Below, piece after piece: positions 18,625-24,974 of a stretch of 64,000 nt of DNA; the first letter of the stretch is position 1, and each line of letters begins with the position of its first letter. Under the pieces are notes generated by a model. The model searched no databases. It saw only the letters and a list, made by a program, of their open reading frames with translations, and was not told the origin of the DNA. Made by a program: the position numbers and the translations under genes. The DNA comes from Prevotella melaninogenica (GTDB lineage Bacteria; Bacteroidota; Bacteroidia; Bacteroidales; Bacteroidaceae): positions 391,501-455,500 of the forward strand of contig NZ_CP072349.1 in NCBI RefSeq assembly GCF_018127965.1, given 5' to 3'.

Positions 18625-18898
18625 CTAAGTAGCCTGCACAGAGGGTTGAAACTACGGATGTGATAGGCTGCTGCTCGATGGCTACAGCTGCTACAATCAC
18701 GCACAAAGATACAAGGTTAACTCGAATTACCAAACGACGGGTAACAGAGAACTCGCAGATACGGCTGTAGAACTCACTCTTTGAGTCGAGCCAAAGATTA
18801 AGAGACTTGATTTTGTGCTGTATCGTAGCACGTACGTCGATAGGCTGCTGTTCTTTTGCAGAGCTCTCGAATTCGATTACTTGTTGCATATTACGCAT
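18581..18898 (-). pseudogene. Small membrane protein, 3' end replaced by the IS66 insertion
   Basis: The present frame encodes 105 residues; the last 14 or so come from the IS66 end. Removing the IS and one CTAAGTAG copy joins 18898-18625 to 17481-17432 in frame. This restores a 107-residue protein ending VYRMNKSEKKQKGGKA, a basic tail, and supports the reconstruction. The protein has a polar N-terminus (MRNMQQVIEFESS), then two hydrophobic segments (LVIRVNLVSLCVIVAAVAI and ITSVVSTLCAGYLG). No function is recognised. Its ATG lies inside the third copy of the GTCAAAACAATGCG word that organises the upstream structured RNA. Confidence 0.75.
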
Positions 18899-19136
18899 TG
18901 TTTTGACTGTTACCTGAATCCGTCAGGTACGGATACAGAAAAAGCGGATGCTCTTCCTGTTCGTCAAAACAATGCGATTTCGCCACAAGGGTAAATTCAC
19001 TGGAAGGCATCCGCCATATCTTCGTTGCAATAAGGCTGCAATATGGGCATAAAAATAAGCCCAACGAAGTTTAATAAGTTCGGGGCTTGAAATTTCTTCT
19101 CACCCTTATTAGCGAGTCTCCTCGCATTGTTTTGAC
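18894..19136 (-). ncRNA. Candidate structured leader RNA with switchable start sites
   Basis: The RNA would begin near 19136, just after the -7 box TACCTTTG. Stems seen in order: GCGAG-GAGA-CTCGC; CTTCGTTG...CAACGAAG enclosing GGGC...GCCC; GCGGATGC..CTTCC with GGAAG..GCATCCGC (19014-19002 with 18957-18944) enclosing GCGA-AA-TCGC; and TACCTGA...TCAGGTA. GTCAAAACAATGCG occurs at 19136-19123 and again at 18907-18894, each time containing an ATG. Its exact complement lies between them at 18963-18976, so it could mask either start. No known RNA family is recognised. Confidence 0.6.
19071..19127 (-). CDS. Possible leader peptide (18 aa)
   Basis: ATG inside the first GTCAAAACAATGCG copy opens the frame MRGDSLIRVRRNFKPRTY, which stops at 19071. 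It is short and basic and begins only about 8 nt after the predicted transcription start. If translated, ribosomes on it would change folding of the downstream stems. Supported only by position and by sharing its start context with the downstream gene. Confidence 0.35.
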   Translation of the reverse strand: MRGDSLIRVRRNFKPRTY

Positions 19137-19141
19137 GGTTA

Positions 19142-19195
19142 CAAAGGTAAGTAGTATTTTCGTAACCGCCAAATAAAAACGCAATTATTTTTGCG
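19142..19195 (-). promoter_or_regulatory. Promoter and upstream dyad of the structured RNA
   Basis: Minus-strand -7 box TACCTTTG at 19149-19142, and a TTTG -33 element 20 bp upstream. The dyad CGCAATTATTTTTGCG at 19180-19195 starts 31 bp upstream of the -7 box. The same dyad at the same spacing precedes the Panacea operon. Confidence 0.6.
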
Positions 19196-19244
19196 TGGTG
19201 CAAAGTTTTCTCTTTTTAGAACAATAAATTAATAAGAATCGTGT

Positions 19245-19252
19245 TATCTTTG
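19245..19252 (+). promoter_or_regulatory. -7 box (TATCTTTG) for the 66-aa membrane gene
   Basis: TAnnTTTG match, 28 bp upstream of the ATG at 19281 and divergent from the structured-RNA promoter. Confidence 0.5.
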
Positions 19253-19280
19253 TAAAAAGAACATTTAAGTTACTAATTAT

Positions 19281-19481
19281 ATGTTTGATTTAGTCAGAAA
19301 TATCATAGCCTTTATAGCAACGTTTACGGTTACAATGACTGTGACGATGATAGTTATACATTTTGGTATTTCCGTTTGCACAAAAACTTCAAGACTTACC
19401 TGTCGCCAAGAAGTCATTTCTTTTTGGGTAGGATTGATGTTAGCTCTCCTTCTTATTCCATTTTACTACTTTCCCTGTTAG
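19281..19481 (+). CDS. Small two-helix membrane protein (66 aa)
   Basis: Two hydrophobic helices, NIIAFIATFTVTMTVTMIVIHF and VISFWVGLMLALLLIPFYYF, joined by a polar loop with two cysteines (ICTKTSRLTCRQE). It has its own -7 box and is the only plus-strand gene in the cargo region. Its last bases overlap the convergent defence candidate by four bases. Function unknown; a small membrane protein facing a membrane-anchored defence gene could be functionally linked, but that is speculation. Confidence 0.55.
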   Translation: MFDLVRNIIAFIATFTVTMTVTMIVIHFGISVCTKTSRLTCRQEVISFWVGLMLALLLIPFYYFPC

Positions 19482-20497
19482 TATTCTTTGCGTTTAGAGC
19501 TTTGAACTTTATAAAGTTCGATAGATGCCTTTAAGAAATCCTTTGGTGTTTTTATTTGAAGAGAGTCTAAAGAATTTTTAATTGACTCTTTCATTTCACG
19601 ATCCATCTTCCTATCGAGGTATTCACTATATGACTTAAAAATACCTTGTGTTGATAAATCTATATCCAAATCACCATAATGAATTTTAAGACCTCCTCCG
19701 TTTATAAATAGAATACCAAGAGCTAACAAAGCGAGATAATGCTTATTAGATGAAATGAAATGCAGAAGTCCTTTTGACTCCATTTGTACTTTCATTGCCG
19801 TTTCGCGAGCTGTACCTGTAATATTATTTTCTTTACAGAAATTTTCAGTAATGCTCATTAGGCTATAAAAATCAAAGAAAGAAGATGCTGAAACTTCTTC
19901 ATCTGTATCAATTTTTAATACAACATGAGTCTCATCTCCTTTCTCATAATAATCCATCATACTATTATCTATGTATGTTGCATAATCATCTATATTTGAT
20001 ATAGGATGTCGTGAGTTAAACATAAATTGAGCTTTTGGAGAAAGCGTTAAACGGGGCGTTGTGCGTATCACTTTTATCGGGATACGTTTTTCAAATGGGC
20101 ATTCGGAATTCATATTCTCTAAATATTTTTCTTCATATACTTCTCCTTTTACTCTACACAGACTAACTTCATAAGACGAGGGACCAGGCAACACGATGAC
20201 ATCGCCAATGTGTATATGTTTACAGAATCTAATTAATTGTGAAACAATATGACCAGGTCTTTTAGGATCTTGGTATATATCCGCAATACGGTTTCTTAAT
20301 TGGTAAATGGCAACATGGTCATCGGGATTTATTCTATTAAGCTCGTCAAGTTTAATCTCATTATATCCAATTGCGATAAATTCTTTTTCTACAAATTCAT
20401 GGTAATATTCGCCGCCCATAGTCCTTACCATCCAATAATGGATATCATTGGATATATTTATGATATAATCATTGATGCGCTCTATATCGTTTTTCAT
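19478..20497 (-). CDS. Membrane-anchored defence candidate with Mrr-type N-terminal domain
   Basis: About 339 residues from the ATG at 20497. The opening YWMVRTMGGEYYHEFVEKEF plus IAIGYNEI resembles the N-terminal region of many restriction-type (Mrr-like) and other defence proteins (pattern WmVRAG...F.e.g.vaIGw.e). HIGDVIVLPGPSSYEVSLCRVKGEVYE looks like the same beta-rich reader domain. Near residue 270 there is one hydrophobic helix (YLALLALGILFINGGG), then a Lys-rich helical tail. I do not see a nuclease motif. A sensor domain fused to a membrane segment recalls effectors that damage membranes after phage sensing, but this is inference. It lies next to a toxin-antitoxin pair, behind its own promoter and attenuator. 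Confidence 0.6.
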   Translation of the reverse strand: MKNDIERINDYIINISNDIHYWMVRTMGGEYYHEFVEKEFIAIGYNEIKLDELNRINPDDHVAIYQLRNRIADIYQDPKRPGHIVSQLIRFCKHIHIGDVIVLPGPSSYEVSLCRVKGEVYEEKYLENMNSECPFEKRIPIKVIRTTPRLTLSPKAQFMFNSRHPISNIDDYATYIDNSMMDYYEKGDETHVVLKIDTDEEVSASSFFDFYSLMSITENFCKENNITGTARETAMKVQMESKGLLHFISSNKHYLALLALGILFINGGGLKIHYGDLDIDLSTQGIFKSYSEYLDRKMDREMKESIKNSLDSLQIKTPKDFLKASIELYKVQSSKRKEY

Positions 20498-20501
20498 AAG
20501 A

Positions 20502-20545
20502 AAAAAAATGTCCACACATCTGGAGCGCATCCCATCTGTGTGGAC
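20502..20545 (-). terminator. Terminator-like hairpin immediately before the defence candidate
   Basis: In the RNA, GTCCACACA (20545-20537) pairs with TGTGTGGAC (20518-20510), followed at once by A and T8, four bases before the ATG at 20497. An intrinsic terminator inside the leader would block the gene unless an alternative fold forms. ATGCGCTCC in its loop (20530-20522) can pair with GGGGCGCAT (20590-20582) upstream, with one G-U pair. Confidence 0.65.
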
Positions 20546-20571
20546 GTACAGCTGTTGTTTTTATAGTCTTT

Positions 20572-20595
20572 TTATTCAGGTATGCGCCCCTTCAT
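20572..20595 (-). CDS. Possible leader peptide MKGRIPE
   Basis: A seven-codon frame, about 20 nt after the predicted transcript start, covering the upstream strand (GGGGCGCAT) of the possible antiterminator. Its translation could couple ribosome behaviour to the terminator choice. Very short, so chance occurrence is possible. Confidence 0.3.
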   Translation of the reverse strand: MKGRIPE

Positions 20596-20620
20596 AAAAA
20601 TAGAATTTATTATACTGTTG

Positions 20621-20628
20621 CAAAGATA
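20621..20628 (-). promoter_or_regulatory. -7 box (TATCTTTG) for the defence candidate
   Basis: TAnnTTTG on the minus strand; it predicts a leader of about 115 nt that contains the leader peptide and attenuator. Confidence 0.5.
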
Positions 20629-20708
20629 CTAAATTAAAATTAAAAATGTGATCAATTAGGGAAAAAAGTCCCGACGTATCATACACCAGAGGACATTATA
20701 ATTTAAAG

Positions 20709-21152
20709 TCAGGCTATTAGTCCAAATCTTTTGAGATCCAAAGGTACAGCATTTGGATAACTGCACACCGTGCAACGGATTAAATCAAAATCGTCTGTAT
20801 TGATAGTTCCTAATTTTTCGCCTTTCATAAGGTGCGTTGAAGTTATTGAAAATATTTTAGTACAATTCAAGAACGAATCGTGCGTAAGGAAAGGATAAGC
20901 CTTAGCCGATATTGGCATGTGATAATCTTTTATAAGAGTAGGGAGATTTTGATTAATTTTAGAATTGAAAAGAATGCCTCCATATACATTACCTTGCTCA
21001 TCAAAGCCTAATACGACAAAGAATTTATCACGTGTGCCGTATCCATTTTTAGGTATTATGCCATCTGCTCTTGACAGCTCTATTTTGTAGACATCGCCCA
21101 ATCGAACTTCATCGCTCACAGCTTCATCAATAAGTGTCTGAGGTATATCCAT
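20709..21152 (-). CDS. Putative toxin of a Panacea-type toxin-antitoxin pair
   Basis: 147 residues. RLGDVYKIELSRADGIIPKNGYGTRDKFFVVLGFD and the later AYPFLTHDSFLNCTKIFSITSTHL resemble a PemK/MazF-like SH3 barrel, the fold of several endoribonuclease toxins. Start codon overlaps the stop of the upstream Panacea gene (ATGA), the usual arrangement for coupled antitoxin-toxin synthesis. Panacea antitoxins pair with many unrelated toxins, so the toxin activity cannot be fixed from context. The catalytic residues are not certain to me. Confidence 0.6.
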   Translation of the reverse strand: MDIPQTLIDEAVSDEVRLGDVYKIELSRADGIIPKNGYGTRDKFFVVLGFDEQGNVYGGILFNSKINQNLPTLIKDYHMPISAKAYPFLTHDSFLNCTKIFSITSTHLMKGEKLGTINTDDFDLIRCTVCSYPNAVPLDLKRFGLIA

Positions 21153-21691
21153 TATGATAAAGCCTTTTGGATTAATTCTTGTTCGTTAATGTAGTCTACA
21201 AAGCCGTCATTTGCTCCGCCAGCTTTAGCAATGTCGCTAACACTCATAACACAACAGTTGTTTGTAGCATGCCATGCACTATCGTGCGATTTATCTACTA
21301 ACTCGCCAAAAGAGAGACCTTTGTTTTCTGCAATTGATTCTTTAAGGCTTTCTATATCGGCTTGAGAGAGATAGTCCATGTTTGCTTCTCTTTTTGGCAA
21401 AAGCGTGTTAGAGGCATCTTTGCCAGCAAACTCAATAGCTTCTGTAAAAAGTGGAATTAGCTCTTTCGCATAATGTTCATTCTTACAAACAGCACTATAG
21501 AGTTTTGTTGGAACTGGTCCGTATTCCATCGCTACAAAATCATCTGCAACGATACGACTTCCCCATTTGCATAAATGTTTCTGTTGTGCGAAATATAAGA
21601 TTTTAAAAATGTGATAATAATCCAGCCCTTTGGTAGCATTGATAATATACAATACTACTTCTATTAGTTTCTCTTTATCAAATTGTGTCAT
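21152..21691 (-). CDS. Panacea-domain (DUF4065/SocA-like) antitoxin
   Basis: 179 residues. KLIEVVLYIINATKGLDYYHIFKILYFAQQKHLCKWGSRIVADDFVAMEYGPVPTKLY is the classical Panacea core (segment of K-x-x-K-LLYFA... and ...A...GPV...LY). The domain is known as a broadly used antitoxin module that neutralises diverse toxins by direct binding. It is the first gene of a two-gene unit, overlapping the toxin by four bases. Promoter and dyad lie at 21844-21898. Confidence 0.85.
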   Translation of the reverse strand: MTQFDKEKLIEVVLYIINATKGLDYYHIFKILYFAQQKHLCKWGSRIVADDFVAMEYGPVPTKLYSAVCKNEHYAKELIPLFTEAIEFAGKDASNTLLPKREANMDYLSQADIESLKESIAENKGLSFGELVDKSHDSAWHATNNCCVMSVSDIAKAGGANDGFVDYINEQELIQKALS

Positions 21692-21843
21692 ACTATTGGT
21701 TGCTTTTATTTTGGAGATTTAAAAACTCCCTTTAATAAGACTTTATTATTTTATCAAGGGTAGCTCCTTAATTCTTGATATATGGTGTCGAGAATATTGT
21801 TGTCTTATCGTATAAAATTAGTGTAGTCTATAATTTCCAAGTG

Positions 21844-21898
21844 CAAAAGTAGGAATAATCAGCGACATAAGCGACACTTGACGCAATTATTTTTTGCG
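21844..21898 (-). promoter_or_regulatory. Promoter and CGCAA...TTGCG dyad of the Panacea operon
   Basis: -7 box TACTTTTG (minus strand, 21851-21844). Dyad CGCAATTATTTTTTGCG at 21882-21898 starts exactly 31 bp upstream and is followed by TGATGCAAA, as at 19180. Together these suggest common control of both cargo units. The remainder of 21692-22007 holds only the leader and the hairpin at 21929. Confidence 0.6.
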
Positions 21899-21928
21899 TG
21901 ATGCAAATTTTCGTTATTCAATGCGTAA

Positions 21929-21951
21929 AGCCCCTCGCATTGCGAGAGGCT
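21929..21951 (-). terminator. Hairpin after the DUF5053 gene
   Basis: AGCCTCTCGCA and TGCGAGGGGCT form an 11-bp stem with one mismatch and almost no loop; only three Ts follow, so it is a weak or imperfect terminator. Confidence 0.4.
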
Positions 21952-22007
21952 AAGATGCACCCATAGGCGATGAGTGACTTTTGTCTTAAGGTCAATGAGA
22001 ACCTCGC

Positions 22008-22262
22008 CTAAATATTTTCTGCTGCACGACGAATGCGGTTGGATAGGTCGATAAGTGCGCCTCGCATCTGCTCGGCTTCCTGTTGGTTAAAACCACCTGC
22101 ACCTCCGTTGCCATCAATGCCATCCATTTTATGGTAAAACCAAGAGGAAGATTTCTGAAAGTAGGTATTGGCAAAATCACGCCATGAAACTGACATTAAG
22201 ATGTCTTGTACTTTTCTTTTCATATCAGTAACTACTACTGGGGTTGTCATAACTGTTTCCAT
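22008..22262 (-). CDS. DUF5053-like phage protein
   Basis: 84 residues. VQDILMSVSWRDFANTYFQKSSSWFYHKMDGIDGNGG followed by LIDLSNRIRRAAE is the DUF5053 pattern, found in Bacteroidota prophages and conjugative elements. It looks like a small HTH protein that may bind DNA. A shorter frame on the same strand is a shadow. Together with the next gene upstream it forms a short regulatory-type cluster. Confidence 0.75.
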   Translation of the reverse strand: METVMTTPVVVTDMKRKVQDILMSVSWRDFANTYFQKSSSWFYHKMDGIDGNGGAGGFNQQEAEQMRGALIDLSNRIRRAAENI

Positions 22263-22325
22263 TGTTTCTGTGTTTATAGTTTTACTTTATTGTGCCTCTC
22301 CCTCGTAAGGGAGAGGTCTTTAGCT

Positions 22326-22484
22326 TTATTCGTATGGCTGTCGGACCATTTTGTCGAAGAGTTCCTGTAAGTCCCAAAGGAGTTGTGGATAGCCATTTGG
22401 ATAAGAACGATTGTAGTTTCTCATCCTTTCGAGGAGTTCCCGTTCTTCGGGTGTGACCTCCATCATTTCTTTTTTCTGTTTCAT
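22326..22484 (-). CDS. Small hypothetical phage protein (52 aa)
   Basis: MKQKKEMMEVTPEERELLER then MRNYNRSYPNGYPQLLWDLQELFDKMVRQPYE, an acidic helical protein. The start at 22484 is chosen because the promoter and palindrome lie at 22509-22533. A CCTCTCCCT/AGGGAGAGG hairpin (about 22294-22315) separates it from the DUF5053 gene. No function is recognised. Confidence 0.6.
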   Translation of the reverse strand: MKQKKEMMEVTPEERELLERMRNYNRSYPNGYPQLLWDLQELFDKMVRQPYE

Positions 22485-22508
22485 ATTCTCATTGTTTTTT
22501 GACAATAC

Positions 22509-22533
22509 AAAGGTACTACAAATATTTGTAGTA
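22509..22533 (-). promoter_or_regulatory. Promoter overlapped by a perfect 20-bp palindrome
   Basis: -7 box TACCTTTG (22516-22509) is overlapped by TACTACAAATATTTGTAGTA at 22514-22533, its own reverse complement. This is a classic operator placement. The arms TACTACA/TGTAGTA recur at the host toxin-antitoxin promoter at 49611. Confidence 0.65.
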
Positions 22534-22653
22534 TGCAAATATTTACTATAAAAAATCGTAGTAAGATTGAATATTTAACATTTAAAATAATTTCGTGACT
22601 TAACGAAATTGATAACTATTGATAGAAAGTTTATTTTTTCTCAATATTTGACA

Positions 22654-22689
22654 TAAAAAAGCCGTAACAGTTCGGAAACCGCTACGGCT
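22654..22689 (-). terminator. Terminator after the amidoligase operon
   Basis: AGCCGTA...TACGGCT stem (22689-22660 on the minus strand) followed by T6, downstream of the 78-aa gene. Confidence 0.75.
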
Positions 22690-22711
22690 ACAAAGAAACG
22701 AGCATCGTGTT

Positions 22712-22948
22712 TTATTTTTCAACGGTCACGAAACCGTTGCTAATTAAGTCGATAAGGAAAGCCTCGGGACTGTTGGTGGAAACAAGGTAGCCCTCGAGTT
22801 CCTGTAAGCGGTGAGCGAAACGCACCATATATTCTTCGTCTGTGCCTTCGCTATCAAAGCGACTACCTGTGCGAAGCTGGTGAAGGAAGTCGGCTGGCGA
22901 GGTGGCGACGATTTTGTCGCCACCCTTCAGCCTGTAGGTTGTTAACAT
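22712..22948 (-). CDS. Conserved small partner of the amidoligase (78 aa)
   Basis: MLTTYRLKGGDKIVATSPADF...EEYMVRFAHRLQELEG...SPEAFLIDLISNGFVTVE. It overlaps the amidoligase by seven bases and ends at a strong terminator, so the two form a closed operon. No known family is recognised with confidence. The close coupling suggests it is the substrate, a carrier, or a regulator of the ligase. Confidence 0.65.
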   Translation of the reverse strand: MLTTYRLKGGDKIVATSPADFLHQLRTGSRFDSEGTDEEYMVRFAHRLQELEGYLVSTNSPEAFLIDLISNGFVTVEK

Positions 22949-23889
22949 GCTGCTAATTTTTTAGTTCTTAATCTGAAGTATAACTTTTTGCTTTCCGTGA
23001 GGAAAGGAACGTCCTGCAAGGTGATGTTGTTTTTTACCTTGCCTTTCTTTGCAAAGGTAATCATTTTTGCGAGAAAATGAATCCAAGCAGACATCTTTGT
23101 GAAGTTTGTTGAACCTCCGTGCTGGCGGAACTCAACCGTGCGGTGGCGTGCGTAGGCTTCAAGGTTTATCTTGTGGTAGCGGTTGTTAGCGAAAGCAGCT
23201 CTAAGGTCGCTAATGTTAGAAGCTCGGTTGATTGCTATCTCTGAAATGGTGGCAATAGTTCTACAGTAGCGGTTGTTGCGACGGCTTCGAGGCATAAAGT
23301 GGTCGATTACATTCTCAAGGCGTTTGTAAGTTAGAATAAGGTTCTTCCAAGTCTGAAGGTCGAATTCAGCAGCGTCCATGTGAACATGAAGTCCGCAAGA
23401 GTCGTTAACCTTAGCGTTGCAGAGGTCGAGGACCCAGCAGACCTTTTCAAGTTCCTCAATTCCTTGCTCTCCGTGGAGGATTGGGCTAACAAGTTCGAAG
23501 GTATTATTGCCTGAAAGGCTGCTGTCGGTAACCAACTTCCAATGGTCGGTGTGGTCGGTGTGGTTGTAACCCTCAACCTCTACTCTGATTCCTGCTGCGG
23601 TAAGTTCTCTTGCGAGGCGTTCACGTGTGCAGTTGTAAGCTTCAATCTCGATACCGAAGTTGCGGTTGAAAGTGTAGTCGAGTTGTGGAAGAACTGTTGC
23701 TGCTGCTTGTGCTGCGCTCTGTGTCATTCCTTGCATCATGCGCTTGTAGACGTTCTGCACGAATCCGTAGTTTCCGTTTGCTACAAGGTCAGCAACCTGT
23801 CTGCGTGTAAGTCCGAGGGTGAGGAGCTTCTGAATCTTTGAAGTCTTTGTTCCGTTCTCGTTGAGAATGTTCTGAATTTGCTCGTTCAT
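22942..23889 (-). CDS. Amidoligase-family enzyme
   Basis: 315 residues. After an N-terminal helical region, NFGIEIEAYN begins the amidoligase core, followed by WKLVTDSSLSG, FELVSPILHGEQGIEELEKVC, SCGLHVHMDA, and HRTVEFRQHGGS. These are conserved metal/ATP-binding Glu and His positions of the COOH-NH2 ligase fold related to glutamine synthetase and gamma-glutamyl ligases. Such enzymes form amide bonds on peptides or proteins, and homologues occur in mobile elements. Substrate unknown; the overlapping 78-aa protein is the best candidate partner. A weak promoter TACCTTAG with upstream TTG lies near 23932-23939. Confidence 0.82.
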   Translation of the reverse strand: MNEQIQNILNENGTKTSKIQKLLTLGLTRRQVADLVANGNYGFVQNVYKRMMQGMTQSAAQAAATVLPQLDYTFNRNFGIEIEAYNCTRERLARELTAAGIRVEVEGYNHTDHTDHWKLVTDSSLSGNNTFELVSPILHGEQGIEELEKVCWVLDLCNAKVNDSCGLHVHMDAAEFDLQTWKNLILTYKRLENVIDHFMPRSRRNNRYCRTIATISEIAINRASNISDLRAAFANNRYHKINLEAYARHRTVEFRQHGGSTNFTKMSAWIHFLAKMITFAKKGKVKNNITLQDVPFLTESKKLYFRLRTKKLAAC

Positions 23890-24020
23890 AATCTTTGTTT
23901 TTGAATGTTCTTTGTTTCTAATTGTACTGCTAAGGTAACACTATAATAAGGAACACGCAAGTACTACTGCCTTTATAATCAGTGATTTAGAAGTAATTAT
24001 CTAAAGCTAAAAACCGATAC

Positions 24021-24118
24021 AAAAAGGGCTAACGCATCCCTGCGTTAGCCCGTCATCCTAAACAATCTTTAATCTGAAAAACTATTAACTATCAAATTAT
24101 AATTCTACCAACCTATTA
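24021..24118 (-). ncRNA. Candidate small RNA (about 95 nt) with its own promoter and terminator
   Basis: TTTG (24155-24152), 19 bp, then TACCTTTG (24132-24125) is a near-perfect Bacteroidota promoter. Transcription would begin near 24118, and GGGCTAACGCA/TGCGTTAGCCC (24051-24026) followed by T5 ends it. No open frame of note lies in between. The same hairpin may also end the late transcript that finishes at 24138. Confidence 0.6.
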
Positions 24119-24124
24119 ACGATA

Positions 24125-24155
24125 CAAAGGTAAGGATTTAAATATGTTTCGCAAA
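24125..24155 (-). promoter_or_regulatory. Promoter of the candidate small RNA
   Basis: TTTG-N19-TACCTTTG on the minus strand, overlapping the last codons of the late gene. Confidence 0.6.
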
Positions 24156-24719
24156 GGACCGACTTAGAAGGTGTGTTCCAAGCGTGTCAGGTGCAATGCA
24201 ATTGAGCATCAAGGTCCAACCAACCGAGGAAAGTTCAGAGGCAACAAAAGGGATAATCTCCGCCTTATCGAGTTCGCCACGAGAAATCCATTCAATATTG
24301 CCTTCTTCTACATCAGCAATCATCCAAGCGTGAATCTTAGAGAGCAGGCGAAGTGTCTGGTCAGAGGAAAGCATATATTCAGCAGCGTCAGCACGGTTCG
24401 GCATCTTGTTTGCCACGGTGATGGCGATACGCTGGGTTACCTGATAAGAGTTGCGTCCATCCGCTGACATATTCAGTTCGCCATAGTCAACGAACAGGAA
24501 CGAGCCCACTAACTTATCGATGCGCTGCTTCAATTCCTCGAACGACTGTCCGTAGACATAGTTTGCGATCTCTGGTAGTCGCGACACATTGAGAAGTTTA
24601 TCAAGCGACTCTGCAAGTTCATTGTAACCAGGAAAGTCGCTCGCACCATTGGTAAGTATAGCACGAACACCCTCTTTTGACGGATATTGTGCGAAATAGA
24701 GAAACTGATCCAGTATCAT
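24138..24719 (-). CDS. Putative neck or tail-terminator-like virion protein
   Basis: 193 residues, last gene of the late block. SYQVTQRIAITVANKMPNRADAAEYMLSS and LLSKIHAWMIADVEEGNIEW resemble small proteins that close the head-tail junction, and the position after portal and connector-type genes agrees. I recognise no specific family. Homology searches at the fold level would be needed to tell a tail terminator from a head-completion protein. Starts five bases after the 82-aa gene. Confidence 0.5.
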   Translation of the reverse strand: MILDQFLYFAQYPSKEGVRAILTNGASDFPGYNELAESLDKLLNVSRLPEIANYVYGQSFEELKQRIDKLVGSFLFVDYGELNMSADGRNSYQVTQRIAITVANKMPNRADAAEYMLSSDQTLRLLSKIHAWMIADVEEGNIEWISRGELDKAEIIPFVASELSSVGWTLMLNCIAPDTLGTHLLSRSFAKHI

Positions 24720-24723
24720 ACTC

Positions 24724-24972
24724 CTATTTATTTTCTTCCAAATATGAAATAAAACTATCTACTTCATCTCTCAACAGTTTTAGTTTGTCGATAAAATCCG
24801 TAGTGCTATCATCTTCCGTTTTATGCAATCTGACTGCCCAGTTGCAATCAGACACCTGTAAGAATGTGTTTCGTATCGTGTCACCATGCCAGGTGGTATT
24901 ACCATCAAAACAGATGACATTGCCTGTTGATGGGGACTCGGGCTTATTGAGCCAAACTCTTTTATTATACAT
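24724..24972 (-). CDS. Small late-gene protein (82 aa)
   Basis: NVICFDGNTTWHGDTIRNTFLQVSDCNWAVRLHKTEDDS then an amphipathic helix DFIDKLKLLRDEVDSFISYLEE. It sits between two late genes with gaps of a few bases, so it is part of the late operon. The beta-rich front and single helix suggest a small structural protein. No family recognised. Confidence 0.6.
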   Translation of the reverse strand: MYNKRVWLNKPESPSTGNVICFDGNTTWHGDTIRNTFLQVSDCNWAVRLHKTEDDSTTDFIDKLKLLRDEVDSFISYLEENK

Positions 24973-24974
24973 AG

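Noticed and set aside
18997..19203. 68-codon minus-strand frame across the structured RNA
   Set aside because: Its ATG lies upstream of the -7 box at 19142-19149, and the frame covers folded RNA; not translated from this ATG by my reading.
22293..22315. CCTCTCCCT/AGGGAGAGG hairpin as a terminator
   Set aside because: No T-run follows on either strand; kept only as an intercistronic hairpin noted with the 52-aa gene.
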